Source: Streptomyces cellulosae
Lineage (GTDB): Bacteria > Actinomycetota > Actinomycetes > Streptomycetales > Streptomycetaceae
Direction of reading: 5' to 3'
DNA: 64,000 nucleotides
Assembly: GCF_000721105.1 (NCBI RefSeq)
Contig: NZ_JOEV01000031.1
Location: 107,214-171,213 of the forward strand
In this document: positions 42,271 through 50,491 of the stretch, piece by piece
How positions within the stretch are numbered: the stretch's first letter is position 1
How the letters are laid out: every line of letters begins with the position of its first letter
The notes under the pieces: generated by a model
Seen by the model: the letters and a program-made list of their open reading frames with translations, nothing else
What the model was told of the DNA's origin: nothing
Database searches by the model: none
Translations under genes and position numbers: made by a program

Positions 42271-43229
42271 CGCTGGGCGTACTTGTCGGTCGCCGCCACC
42301 AGCGCCTCGGCGACTCCGGGGGCCCCGGCGTCATGCCCGGCCTCGTCGACGACCGTCAGCTCGCTGCCGGGCCAGGCGTGGTGGAGCCGCCAGACGGTGC
42401 CGAGGAGGTTGCCGAGGTCGAGGCTGCCCTGCACGAGGGTGCCGGGAATGTCCTTGAGCAGGTGCGAGTCACGCAGGACGACGCCCGCGTCGTTGCCCTC
42501 GCCCAGGAAGGAGTCGTTGCCCCAGTAGTGCGTGACGGTCCGCGCGAAGCCCAGGCGGAACTCGGCGTCCTCGAACCGCTGTACGGAACGCGGCGGCGCC
42601 GGAATGATCGCCGTCTCCCAGTCCGTCCAGGCCCGTGCCGCCCTCTTCCGCACCGCCTGATCGGGTGCCTCGAGAAGCCTGTTGTACGCCGCCGCGAGAT
42701 TGCCGCCCCGCTCGTCCTCCGGCAGCTCGGCGAGGAACCGAGCGAAGGCCTCGGGGAAGATCTTCCCTAGCCCCCTGGTCAGCAAGGCCACTTCGGCGTT
42801 CGATCCGGTGGCGACGCAGGTGAGGACCAACTCCGTCACCACTCCAGGGCATGTCTGCGCGTACCGCAGCCCCAGCACCGAGCCCCACGACCCGCCCCAC
42901 ACCAGCCACCGCTCGATCCCCAGGTGCTGCCGCAGCAACTCCAGGTCGGCAATGAGATGAGCGGTCGTGTTCACGCTCATGTCGGTGTCGTACGCACTCG
43001 CCCGCGGCGTCGAACGCCCGCACCCGCGCTGGTCGAGCAGCACGATCCGGTACGCGGCCGGGTCGAAGAGCCGCCGGAAGTACGGGGCGCAGCCCGACCC
43101 CGGGCCGCCGTGCAGCACGACCGCGGGCTTGCCGTGCGGATTCCCGCAGGTCTCCCAGTAGACGCGATTGCCGTCGCCGACGTCGAGCATGCCGTGGTCG
43201 TACGGTTCGATCTCCGGGTGAAGAGGCAT
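42267..43229 (-). CDS. pip: proline iminopeptidase
   Basis: A 320-residue alpha/beta hydrolase (S33). The oxyanion-hole HGGPGSGC, LLDQRGCGRSTP, nucleophile WGGSWGSVLGL and catalytic histidine in DEAGHDAG are present; the acid lies in QGSLDLGN. It removes N-terminal proline from peptides. It ends in a 4-base overlap with the convergent GntR gene. Confidence 0.92.
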   Translation of the reverse strand: MPLHPEIEPYDHGMLDVGDGNRVYWETCGNPHGKPAVVLHGGPGSGCAPYFRRLFDPAAYRIVLLDQRGCGRSTPRASAYDTDMSVNTTAHLIADLELLRQHLGIERWLVWGGSWGSVLGLRYAQTCPGVVTELVLTCVATGSNAEVALLTRGLGKIFPEAFARFLAELPEDERGGNLAAAYNRLLEAPDQAVRKRAARAWTDWETAIIPAPPRSVQRFEDAEFRLGFARTVTHYWGNDSFLGEGNDAGVVLRDSHLLKDIPGTLVQGSLDLGNLLGTVWRLHHAWPGSELTVVDEAGHDAGAPGVAEALVAATDKYAQR

Positions 43230-43266
43230 CCGGAGACCCTAACGTTCGTACCATGAGGCCCTCACC

Positions 43267-44016
43267 TCATTTTCGGAGACCCGCCGCCTGCGCCGCCCTA
43301 CCCAGCGCCTCCCGCAGCATCTCGGGGGTGAGCCGGCCGGTGAAGGTGTTGCGCTGGCTGACGTGGAAGCAGCCGAAGAGGTCGAGCCCGTCGAGCGGGA
43401 CGTGCGCGCCGTGCGCGAAGGCGGGACGCGGCCGGGGCACCGCCCAGCCCGCCTCGGCGAACGCCGGCAGCGCAGCCTGCCAGCCGAACGCGCCGAGGAC
43501 GACCACCGCCCGCAGCGTGGGACGCAACAGGTTCAGCTCCTGGACGAGCCAGGGCCGGCAGGTGTCCCGTTCCGCGGGGGTGGGCTTGTTGGCGGGCGGG
43601 GCGCAGTGCACGGGCGAGGTGACCCGCACGCCGTACAGTTCCAGACCGTCGTCGGCGGAGACCGCGGTGGGCTGGGAGGCGAGACCCACGTCGTACAGCG
43701 CCTGGTAGAGCACGTCGCCTGAGCGGTCGCCGGTGAACATCCGCCCGGTGCGGTTGCCGCCGTGCGCGGCCGGGGCGAGGCCGACGATCAGCAGCCGGGC
43801 GTCCGGCGGACCGAAGCCGGGCACCGGCCGGCCCCAGTACGTCCAGTCGGCGAAGGCCGCGCGCTTGGTACGGGCCACCTCCTCCCGCCAGCCGACCAGC
43901 CGCGGACAGGCCCGGCACCCGGCGATCCGCTCGTCCAGCCCGGCGAGCCCGACGTGTCCGCCAGGCTCACCTGGCCTGCCCGGCTCGTCGGATCCGGTAC
44001 CGCCTGTGGGGTTCAT
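43267..44016 (-). CDS. family 5 uracil-DNA glycosylase (UDGb)
   Basis: A 249-residue iron-sulfur uracil-DNA glycosylase that excises deaminated bases. The N-terminal CRACPRL cysteines and later SPVHCAPP and RDTCRPWL supply the 4Fe-4S ligands. The family-5 active-site block GLAPAAHGGNRTGRMFTGD lacks the usual Asn/Asp of motif 1, and HVSQRNTFTGRL forms the second motif. ATG 44016 is used. Divergent from the S4 RNA-binding gene. Confidence 0.88.
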   Translation of the reverse strand: MNPTGGTGSDEPGRPGEPGGHVGLAGLDERIAGCRACPRLVGWREEVARTKRAAFADWTYWGRPVPGFGPPDARLLIVGLAPAAHGGNRTGRMFTGDRSGDVLYQALYDVGLASQPTAVSADDGLELYGVRVTSPVHCAPPANKPTPAERDTCRPWLVQELNLLRPTLRAVVVLGAFGWQAALPAFAEAGWAVPRPRPAFAHGAHVPLDGLDLFGCFHVSQRNTFTGRLTPEMLREALGRAAQAAGLRK

Positions 44017-44155
44017 GTCTCCACGGTACGAAAGGGCGGGCATCCGCCTTCCCACGCGTTCCGACTCCTGGCCGGTCGTTCCCCGCGTGCCGCCTCCTGC
44101 CCGGTGCCGGACAACCCGCCCGACCCGCCCGGCGCCGAGTACTAAGGTCGGAGGC

Positions 44156-44758
44156 ATGGCTGAGGAACGTGCGGACGACAAGACGGGCGGGAGCGGGACC
44201 GGGAGCACCGTCGGGAGCGGGAGTACCGGCGGGAGCCAGAGCAGCCCGGCGCCCGGGACCGGGACCGTCAACCCGAAAGTCCTTGATCCGAAGGCCGTCG
44301 ACCCGAAGGCCGTCGACCCGGAAGTCGCGGCTGCCGTGGCCGCAGCCGAGGCGGCCGGGCCGAAGAGCGGGGAAACCGTGCGCCTCGACAGCTGGATCTG
44401 GGCGGTCCGTCTGGTCAAGACGCGTTCCATGGGAGCCACCGCCTGCCGGGGCGGCCATGTCCGGGTCAACGGCGAGCGCGTGAAACCCGCCTACTCCGTG
44501 CGCGTCGGCGACGAGGTGCGCCTGCGGCAGGAGAACCGGGAGCGGATCGTCATCGTCAAGCGCCTGATCCGTAAGCGGGTCGGCGCCCCGGTGGCCGTTC
44601 AGTGCTACGTCGACAACAGCCCGCCGCCCCCGCCCCGCGAGGCCGTGGCCCCGGCCGGCATCCGCGACCGCGGGACGGGCCGCCCCACCAAGCGCGACCG
44701 GCGCGAGCTGGAACGCCTGCGGGGGCTGCTGGAAGGCGGCCACCCCGAGGGCCGCTGA
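44156..44758 (+). CDS. S4 domain RNA-binding protein (Hsp15-like)
   Basis: A 200-residue protein. The first 75 residues are low-complexity Gly/Ser/Thr then VDPKAVDPKAVDPEV repeats. The S4 domain follows: VRLDSWIWAVRLVKTRSMGATAC, GGHVRVNGERVKPAYSVRVGDEVRL. It ends with a basic tail. Relatives such as HslR bind stalled 50S-peptidyl-tRNA. GGAGG lies just before ATG 44156. Confidence 0.88.
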   Translation: MAEERADDKTGGSGTGSTVGSGSTGGSQSSPAPGTGTVNPKVLDPKAVDPKAVDPEVAAAVAAAEAAGPKSGETVRLDSWIWAVRLVKTRSMGATACRGGHVRVNGERVKPAYSVRVGDEVRLRQENRERIVIVKRLIRKRVGAPVAVQCYVDNSPPPPPREAVAPAGIRDRGTGRPTKRDRRELERLRGLLEGGHPEGR

Positions 44759-44834
44759 GCTCGGACACCCAGGCACCCAGGCACCCGCACCCGCCCGACC
44801 ACGACCGTGACCGTGACCGTGACGACGGCGATGA

Positions 44835-44874
44835 CGGTGGTGTCCGGGCTCGGAGCCGTGCCCGGACACCACCG
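44835..44874. terminator. strong bidirectional hairpin
   Basis: CGGTGGTGTCCGGGC (44835-44849) and GCCCGGACACCACCG (44860-44874) form a perfect 15-bp stem with a 10-base loop between the convergent S4 and DoxX genes; further flanking bases pair imperfectly. It is flanked on the left by GACCGT repeats. Confidence 0.8.
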
Positions 44875-44936
44875 CCACCGCCGTCACCACCGCCGTACGG
44901 TCCTCGCACGGCCGCGGATCGAGGAGGTCACTCTCC

Positions 44937-45422
44937 TCACGCCCTCCGCGTCACCAGCCGCAGCAACTCCAGCAACCGCGTGTTGCTGTCCCGTCGCGCC
45001 CACGCGATGAGGGTGAGCGGCACGATCAGGATCAGCGGTGTCGCCGCGTTCTCCCCGTTGAAGTAGGTGAGCGTGACGACGAACGCGCCCACCATCAGCC
45101 CGCTCAGCGCCATCGCGGCGACCGACTGCAGCACCGGGATCAACAGGGCGACGCCACCGGCCAGTTCCAGGACCCCGATGGTGTACATCCCCGTGCTGCC
45201 CCAGCCCATCTGGTCGAAGCCCTCGACGGCCGAGGGGTGTGCGATCAGCTTGGGCAGTGCGCTCGCGATGACGTAGAAGAGGGCGAGCACCACCTGCAGG
45301 CCGCGCAGGGCGATCCTGGCGCGGCGACCACGGGCGGTCGCGGACTCGGCGACGACAGTGCGGGAGGAATCGGCGGACGGAGCAGCGGCGGAGGCCGTGA
45401 CGGGGACGGTGGTCTCGGACAT
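44937..45422 (-). CDS. DoxX family membrane protein
   Basis: A 161-residue protein with four transmembrane helices. LRGLQVVLALFYVIASALPKLIAHP and MGWGSTGMYTIGVLELAGGVALLIP are DoxX/DoxD features, linked to thiosulfate or thiol redox chemistry and oxidative stress. CAGGAG precedes ATG 45422. It shares direction with the methyltransferase 66 bp upstream. Confidence 0.85.
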   Translation of the reverse strand: MSETTVPVTASAAAPSADSSRTVVAESATARGRRARIALRGLQVVLALFYVIASALPKLIAHPSAVEGFDQMGWGSTGMYTIGVLELAGGVALLIPVLQSVAAMALSGLMVGAFVVTLTYFNGENAATPLILIVPLTLIAWARRDSNTRLLELLRLVTRRA

Positions 45423-45488
45423 GAGATTCTCCTGGGGGAAGCGGTCCATGCAGTTGTTGCAGGGGTAGACCGACCCACCCTCCAAAAC

Positions 45489-46178
45489 TCATCGCCGTAC
45501 GGCACGCACCCAGATCCGGTCCTCCGTCAGGTACTTGTCCACCTCCAGGCCTGCCTCCGCCAGTGCCTGCTCGAACTGTTCCTTCGTCAGCGGGCGGGCC
45601 CGGAAGGTCTGGGTCCAGGTCGCGTCCGGGTACTCGTACTCCGCACGGACCGAGTTGACCCCGTCGCCCACCGGCTGCGACGACACGATCCGTATGGTGA
45701 GGCCGCTGGGGTCGACCCGCTCGCGGGGCACGTTGGAGTGGTAGTCCTCGCCCTCACGTTGGATGAGGACGCAGCCGCCCGGCGTGACATGCCTCGCGCA
45801 GGTGCGCAGCAGTTCCTGCCGCACCCGGACGTCTCCGGAGTGCACCAGGAACGACGCGAGCAGCACCACGTCGAAGGTCTCCCCCAGGTCGAGGTCCTCG
45901 ATCCGGGTGCATATCGTGCGCGCGCCGCGGACGCGCTCCAGCATCTCCGGGGACTCGTCCACCGCCGTGACCGTGAAGCCCCGCTCCAGCAGTGGATGGG
46001 TCATGCGCCCGACGCCGCAGCCCAGTTCCAGGATGCGTGCCCCCGCGGGGACGGCTGCCGCGATGATGTCCGGCTCGGGTCCCAGCGACAGCCGTGAGTA
46101 GAGCTCGACCGCGCAGCCGTCCGGCGTGATGGCCCCGGGCCCCGTCCCCTTGTGTCCCGCCCGCATTTTCAGCTCCAT
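45489..46178 (-). CDS. class I SAM-dependent methyltransferase
   Basis: About 229 residues. KGTGPGAITPDGCAVELYSRL leads into motif I ILELGCGVGRMTHPLL, motif II VTAVDESPEML and motif IV FDVVLLASFLVH. The last 60 residues (TWTQTFRARPLTKEQFEQALAEAGL) follow the usual small-molecule methyltransferase layout. Start is ATG 46178 or 46166; the latter has GGAG 7 bases upstream. Confidence 0.83.
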   Translation of the reverse strand: MELKMRAGHKGTGPGAITPDGCAVELYSRLSLGPEPDIIAAAVPAGARILELGCGVGRMTHPLLERGFTVTAVDESPEMLERVRGARTICTRIEDLDLGETFDVVLLASFLVHSGDVRVRQELLRTCARHVTPGGCVLIQREGEDYHSNVPRERVDPSGLTIRIVSSQPVGDGVNSVRAEYEYPDATWTQTFRARPLTKEQFEQALAEAGLEVDKYLTEDRIWVRAVRR

Positions 46179-46280
46179 GCCCGTCCAACGGCCCGCCCCA
46201 GCATGCCAGTTCCGCACTCGCACACGTTCACCCGTGTGAGTGACGAGTGGTGAACGGCGGCCCGGCAGGGCCGTGACGGC

Positions 46281-47216
46281 TCACCACGCGAACCACCCAT
46301 GCCCGACGTACCAATGTCCGCCCGCCCGCAGATGATCACCCACCGCCCGCTCCACGGCCGTACGCCGCGGCAGGGTGTCGATCGGCTGGTCCGGGTTCCC
46401 GAACACGAATCGGACCGGCTCCGTGTCCGCGGGCTCCGTGTCCTCGCGGGCGATCCGGAAGCGCTCCTGGAACCGGACGATGTGGGAGTCCTCGGGCAGG
46501 TACCGCTTCAGCTGCGGGTCGAGCAGCCAGGAGTGGCAGAGCGCGGCCCGGTACTTCTCCTCCGGGTAGTGCCGCGCGAAGAACTCGCCGGCCAGCGCCA
46601 GCGAGCGGTCGCAGGCGGCCGCTGACAGCGGACCGAGGAAGTCGGGGATGTGGAGGTTCAGACAGGGCGTGCCCGGGGTCGCGTCCAGCCCGGCGGAGGC
46701 CATCATCCGCCCCGTACGCTCGCCGTGCCGCGTGCGCTCGAACTGGAGCCGTCCCAGCTGGTAGAGCTCGCCCCGGAAGTGGTGGGTGAGCCAGCGCGGG
46801 GCGTTCACGCCGGGCAGACCGTATCGCCTGCGGTGCAGGGCCATGTTCCGGCCGAGGTCGGCGAGGGTGCGCCGGGAGACGTCGTCGGGGATGCCCCGCT
46901 CGCGGTGGTGGGCGCGGGTGTGGGGCAGCGCCGCCACGAACACGTACGCGGGGAAGCAGCGCTGCAGGGGACCCGACGCCCAGTCGAGCTCGGGCAGGTC
47001 GACCCCGGCGCCGACCTCTCCCATGTCCCGGACGAGTTCCTCGACCGACGCCTCGAGGAAGCGCAGCAGTTCCGGGTCGTCCGTGACTCTTCGACCCATC
47101 CGGACGAGTTCGCTGATGTCCTCGTGCGGTACGGCCAGGTCCAGCAGCACCTCGGCCAGCTCATCGGTGTCCGGAAGCACGCGGTGACCCCCTGTTCCGA
47201 CCTCGTGGGTGAGCAT
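46281..47216 (-). CDS. acyltransferase domain-containing protein (NAT_N/GNAT_C type)
   Basis: About 311 residues. RCFPAYVFVAALPHTRAHHRERGIPDDVSRRTLADLG and LGRLQFERTR (N-terminal half) and LNLHIPDFLGPLSAAACDRSLALAGEFF, LCHSWLLDPQLKRYLPEDSHIVRFQERF (C-terminal half), cut by variable residues, match a two-domain acyltransferase family common in actinobacteria. Substrate unknown. ATG 47216 is used; a downstream GTG at 47180 is possible. Divergent from the DUF6343 gene. Confidence 0.75.
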   Translation of the reverse strand: MLTHEVGTGGHRVLPDTDELAEVLLDLAVPHEDISELVRMGRRVTDDPELLRFLEASVEELVRDMGEVGAGVDLPELDWASGPLQRCFPAYVFVAALPHTRAHHRERGIPDDVSRRTLADLGRNMALHRRRYGLPGVNAPRWLTHHFRGELYQLGRLQFERTRHGERTGRMMASAGLDATPGTPCLNLHIPDFLGPLSAAACDRSLALAGEFFARHYPEEKYRAALCHSWLLDPQLKRYLPEDSHIVRFQERFRIAREDTEPADTEPVRFVFGNPDQPIDTLPRRTAVERAVGDHLRAGGHWYVGHGWFAW

Positions 47217-47257
47217 CCGTTCCGAAGGGTACTTTGCAGACAGGAGTAGTGATCCGG

Positions 47258-47524
47258 ATGCGTACAGGCAGTGAGCCGACGACCGCACGCAGTGCACTGC
47301 GGGCGCGGATGTGGCTGAGCGTGTGGGGTGTGGTCTGGGCGATCTTCGGTACGGCCGCGTTCGCGCTGGCCGGCCGTACCGGGTGGGCGATCGCCTGCGG
47401 GGTGCTGTGGCTGGTGATCACCGTCGACCTGATCCTGATCCTCCGGCACATCCGCCAGGGCCCGCACTACCAGCCGGGCCCGGATGTCCCTCCGTACCGG
47501 CCCCCGGAGAACCGTCACCGCTGA
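47258..47524 (+). CDS. DUF6343-like small membrane protein
   Basis: An 88-residue protein with two transmembrane helices (MWLSVWGVVWAIFGTAAFAL and AIACGVLWLVITVDLILIL) after RTGSEPTTARSALRAR and ending in a Pro-rich tail QPGPDVPPYRPPE. AGGAG lies about 10 bases before ATG 47258. Function unknown. Confidence 0.8.
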   Translation: MRTGSEPTTARSALRARMWLSVWGVVWAIFGTAAFALAGRTGWAIACGVLWLVITVDLILILRHIRQGPHYQPGPDVPPYRPPENRHR

Positions 47525-47604
47525 CGGCCGGACCGACCGCTCTCCTGGACACCCGCTCTACGAGTCGCCCCGGCCGGTCTCGCCGCCCGCGCCCGACGCC
47601 ACCC

Positions 47605-47985
47605 TCACGATTCGAAGCGTGCCGCCCTCAGGAACTCCGGCTTCGGGTCCAGCGCCGCCGCCAGCCTGAAGTGGCGCCGTGCCTCGTCGGGCCGGCCCTG
47701 ACGCTCGTAGGTCCGGGCGAGTGCGAAGTGCGCGAACGCGTTGTCCGGTTCGCGCTCCAGCACGATGGTGAACTCCAGCTCGGCGGGCCTGAGCTGCGCG
47801 GCGGCGAAGAAGGAACGCGCGCGCAGCAGTCTGGCCGCGGTGTTCTCGGGGTGCGCGGCGATCACCGAGTCAAGCAGCTTCACCGCGCCTCGCGGGTCCC
47901 GTGCGGCGAGCAACTGCTCGGCGGCACGGAAGTCGATGACATGCGTCTCCGGAGTACGTCCGGTCGATCCGCTGGTCTCGGGCAC
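47605..47985 (-). CDS. tetratricopeptide repeat protein
   Basis: A 126-residue protein with about three TPR units: FRAAEQLLAARDPRGAVKLLDSVIAAHPEN, AARLLRARSFFAAAQLRPAELEF and FAHFALARTYERQGRPDEARRHFRLAAALDPK, each separated by variable positions. It is likely a protein-interaction adaptor. It lies 48 bp beyond coaE stop in the opposite-most position of a same-strand series (TPR is downstream of coaE). Confidence 0.85.
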   Translation of the reverse strand: MPETSGSTGRTPETHVIDFRAAEQLLAARDPRGAVKLLDSVIAAHPENTAARLLRARSFFAAAQLRPAELEFTIVLEREPDNAFAHFALARTYERQGRPDEARRHFRLAAALDPKPEFLRAARFES

Positions 47986-48035
47986 GGCAAAGTCCTTCCC
48001 TCACTGCAAGGGTTCAACGCCCGGACCGGGAGCCG

Positions 48036-48653
48036 CTATTCCTGGGGAGTCTGCGACGCGTGTGCCCTGCGTATCAGGTCGGCCCATACCTCGCCCACCC
48101 GTTGCCGCAGGTCGTCCAGGGGTACGTCGTTGTCGATGACGATGTCCGCGATCTCCAGACGCTTCTCGCGCGTCGCCTGGGCGGCCATCCGCGCGCGGGC
48201 GTTCTCCTCGGTCATGCCGCGCAGCCGGACGAGGCGGTCGAGCTGGGTCTCGGGGCTCGCGTCGACGACGACCACGACGTCGTACAGCGACGCGAGGCCG
48301 TTCTCCGTGAGCAGCGGGACGTCGTGGACGACGACGGCGTCCTCGGCGGCCGCCTGTTCCAGCTCGCGGGAGCGGGCGCCCACCAGAGGGTGGACGATCG
48401 AGTTCAGGACGGCGAGCTTCTCGGGGTCGGCGAAGACGATCGCACCGAGTCCGGGCCGGTCCAGGCTGCCGTCGGCGGCGAGGACATCCGTCCCGAAGGC
48501 CTCGACGACGGAGGCCAGCCCGGGCGTCCCCGGCGCGACGACCTCGCGCGCGATGCGGTCGGCGTCGATCAGCACGGCACCGCGCTCCACGAGCAGCCGT
48601 GACACCTCGCTCTTGCCGACGCCGATCCCGCCGGTCAGACCCACCTTCAGCAT
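48036..48653 (-). CDS. coaE: dephospho-CoA kinase
   Basis: A 205-residue P-loop kinase catalysing the last step of coenzyme A synthesis. [19 protein letters not shown] is the N-terminal P-loop, [10 protein letters not shown] binds substrate, and [14 protein letters not shown] and [15 protein letters not shown] complete the family pattern. ATG 48653 starts at the conserved LKVGLTGG. Confidence 0.95.
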   Translation of the reverse strand: MLKVGLTGGIGVGKSEVSRLLVERGAVLIDADRIAREVVAPGTPGLASVVEAFGTDVLAADGSLDRPGLGAIVFADPEKLAVLNSIVHPLVGARSRELEQAAAEDAVVVHDVPLLTENGLASLYDVVVVVDASPETQLDRLVRLRGMTEENARARMAAQATREKRLEIADIVIDNDVPLDDLRQRVGEVWADLIRRAHASQTPQE

Positions 48654-48756
48654 GAGCCGAAGCTTAGGGCCTGCCACTGACATCGCACCCGCCGGGAGCC
48701 GAAGGGCCTGCCGCCGACATCTCGCGGCCGGCTCACGCCGCCGGGAGCCCAAGCCC

Positions 48757-49695
48757 CTAGCCGTCGCCCTCCCGCTCCGCCAGGAACTTCTCGAACTCGC
48801 GGCCGATCTCGTCCGCCGAGGGGATCTCCACGGGCTCGGCGAGCATGTTGCCGCGGGTCTCGGCGCCCGCGGCGGCGTCGTACTGGTGCTCGAGGCCCTG
48901 GACGAGGGCGACGAGCTCCTCGTCGCCCTCCTGGATCTGGCGGTCGATCTCGGTCTGTGTGCGGTGGGCGTCCGTGCGCAGGGCGTGCGCGATGCCCGGG
49001 AGGACCAGGCCGGTCGCCCCCGTGATGGCCTCCAGGACGGTCAGTGCCGCGTCCGGGTACGGGGAGCGGGCGATGTAGTGCGGCACGTGCGCGGCGACGC
49101 CCAGGACGTCGTGTCCGGCCTCCATGAGGCGGTACTCGACGAGGGACTCGGCGCTGCCGGGCACCTGTGCCTCCTCGAAGGGGCTGCGGTGGCCGGGGAC
49201 GAGTTCCGTGCGGTTGCCGTGCGGGGTGAGGCCCACCGGGCGGGTGTGCGGGACGCCCATGGGGATGCCGTGGAAACTCACCGACAGCCGGACGCCGAGC
49301 CGCTCCACGATCTGCTGGACGGCCGCGGCGAAGCGTTCCCACTCCACGTCCGGCTCGGGTCCGGACAGCAGCAGGAAGGGCGCCCCGGTGGCGTCCTGGA
49401 CCAGCCGTACGTCGATGGTGGGCTCCTCGTACGCGGCCCAGCTGTCACGCTTGAACGTCAGCAGCGGGCGCCTGGCGCGGTAGTCGACGAGCCGGTCGTG
49501 GTCGAATCGGGCGACGACCTGGTGGGGCAGCGAGTCGAGGAGCCGGTCGACGATCTGGTCGCCGGTCTCGCCCGCGTCGATGTATCCGTCGAAGTGGTAG
49601 AGCATGACAAGGCCGGCCGATTCCTGTGCGAGCGCCATGTCGACGACAGCCAGGCCCTTCGGCTCCCATGCGTACAAACCCTGCGGATCAAGCAC
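48757..49695 (-). CDS. PAC2 family protein
   Basis: A 312-residue PAC2 protein, related to proteasome-assembly-chaperone folds. [59 protein letters not shown] and [18 protein letters not shown] are conserved actinobacterial blocks. Its partner is unknown; streptomycetes possess a proteasome. GGAGGAGC lies upstream of GTG 49695. Confidence 0.9.
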   Translation of the reverse strand: MLDPQGLYAWEPKGLAVVDMALAQESAGLVMLYHFDGYIDAGETGDQIVDRLLDSLPHQVVARFDHDRLVDYRARRPLLTFKRDSWAAYEEPTIDVRLVQDATGAPFLLLSGPEPDVEWERFAAAVQQIVERLGVRLSVSFHGIPMGVPHTRPVGLTPHGNRTELVPGHRSPFEEAQVPGSAESLVEYRLMEAGHDVLGVAAHVPHYIARSPYPDAALTVLEAITGATGLVLPGIAHALRTDAHRTQTEIDRQIQEGDEELVALVQGLEHQYDAAAGAETRGNMLAEPVEIPSADEIGREFEKFLAEREGDG

Positions 49696-49899
49696 TGTGA
49701 CCGCTCCTCCTCGTGTTCGTACTGCACAACGCGCTGCAGGACGTGGGCATTCCCACCCACGCCCCTGATCAGGCCCCTTTTACGGGCCTTTCATGCGCCG
49801 CGTGGTGGGCTTTCGTGCCCCACGCCGACGTCTCAGGAGGAGAGCACGCGCGCGTGGAGGGCCGTGACCGCCCTGCGGGCCGGCGTGAAGCCCCGTGGT

Positions 49900-50420
49900 G
49901 CCAGGCATCGGTGCGGTACCGCTCGGGCCCGGTCATGCCGGCGGACTCGTTGTAGAGGTACGCGTCCTCGTTGACGTCGGTGAACACCTGAAGGGGGACA
50001 CTGAGTTCGCGTGGTCGAGGGTGACCATCCACCGGGGATGCGTGCGGGGCCGGCGTTCATGTAGTGCCCGTCGGCGAAGCGGGCGGTCTGCCGGGTGCCG
50101 TGGAGGTCGGTCGTGCGGTCGCCGGCGCGCACGGCGAAGTCGCGCCCGCCGATGCGGTCCCGGGCCTCCAGGACCGTACAGGCGTAGCCCGCCTTGCCGA
50201 GTTGGCAGGCGGTGGTCAGACCGGCGATGCCCCCACCGACGACGACCTTGGCGGCGGCTCGTCCGTGAACGTGAAGTCGCCGGTGCTCACGGCCGGAAGG
50301 ACGTTGGCGCTGGGCGGCCTGGGCGGTGGGTGCCGGCCCGAGGGCCCCCATGGCGCCGGCGCCCCCGGTGAGCCCGACGTCGCGCAGGAACGAACGCCGA
50401 CTGGTACCGGGGAGGGAGCG
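49900..50420 (-). pseudogene. flavin monoamine oxidase (Tat-exported type) remnant
   Basis: The minus strand reads a twin-arginine start TSRRSFLRDVGLTGGAGA (about 50400), then KVVVGGGIAGLTTACQLGKAGYACTVLEARDRIGGR with variable interruptions, the FAD-binding N-terminus of amine oxidases, and DLHGTRQTARFADGHYMNAGPARIP. A frameshift near 50030 follows, and another frame continues with VPLQVFTDVNEDAYLYNES and AGMTGPERYRTD before homology ends. Three-quarters of the enzyme is missing. It lies just beyond the rpsA terminator. Confidence 0.8.
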
Positions 50421-50428
50421 AGGAACGC

Positions 50429-50466
50429 ACTGAGGGCCCGCATCCCAGGGGATACGGGCCCTCAGT
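50429..50466 (-). terminator. rpsA: rpsA transcription terminator
   Basis: ACTGAGGGCCCG (50429-50440) and CGGGCCCTCAGT (50455-50466) form a perfect 12-bp stem extended by ATCCC/GGGAT inside, starting 25 bases after the rpsA stop. Typical actinobacterial strong hairpin without a T-run. Confidence 0.88.
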
Positions 50467-50491
50467 TCAAGAGCTACTGCTCAGTGGGCGT

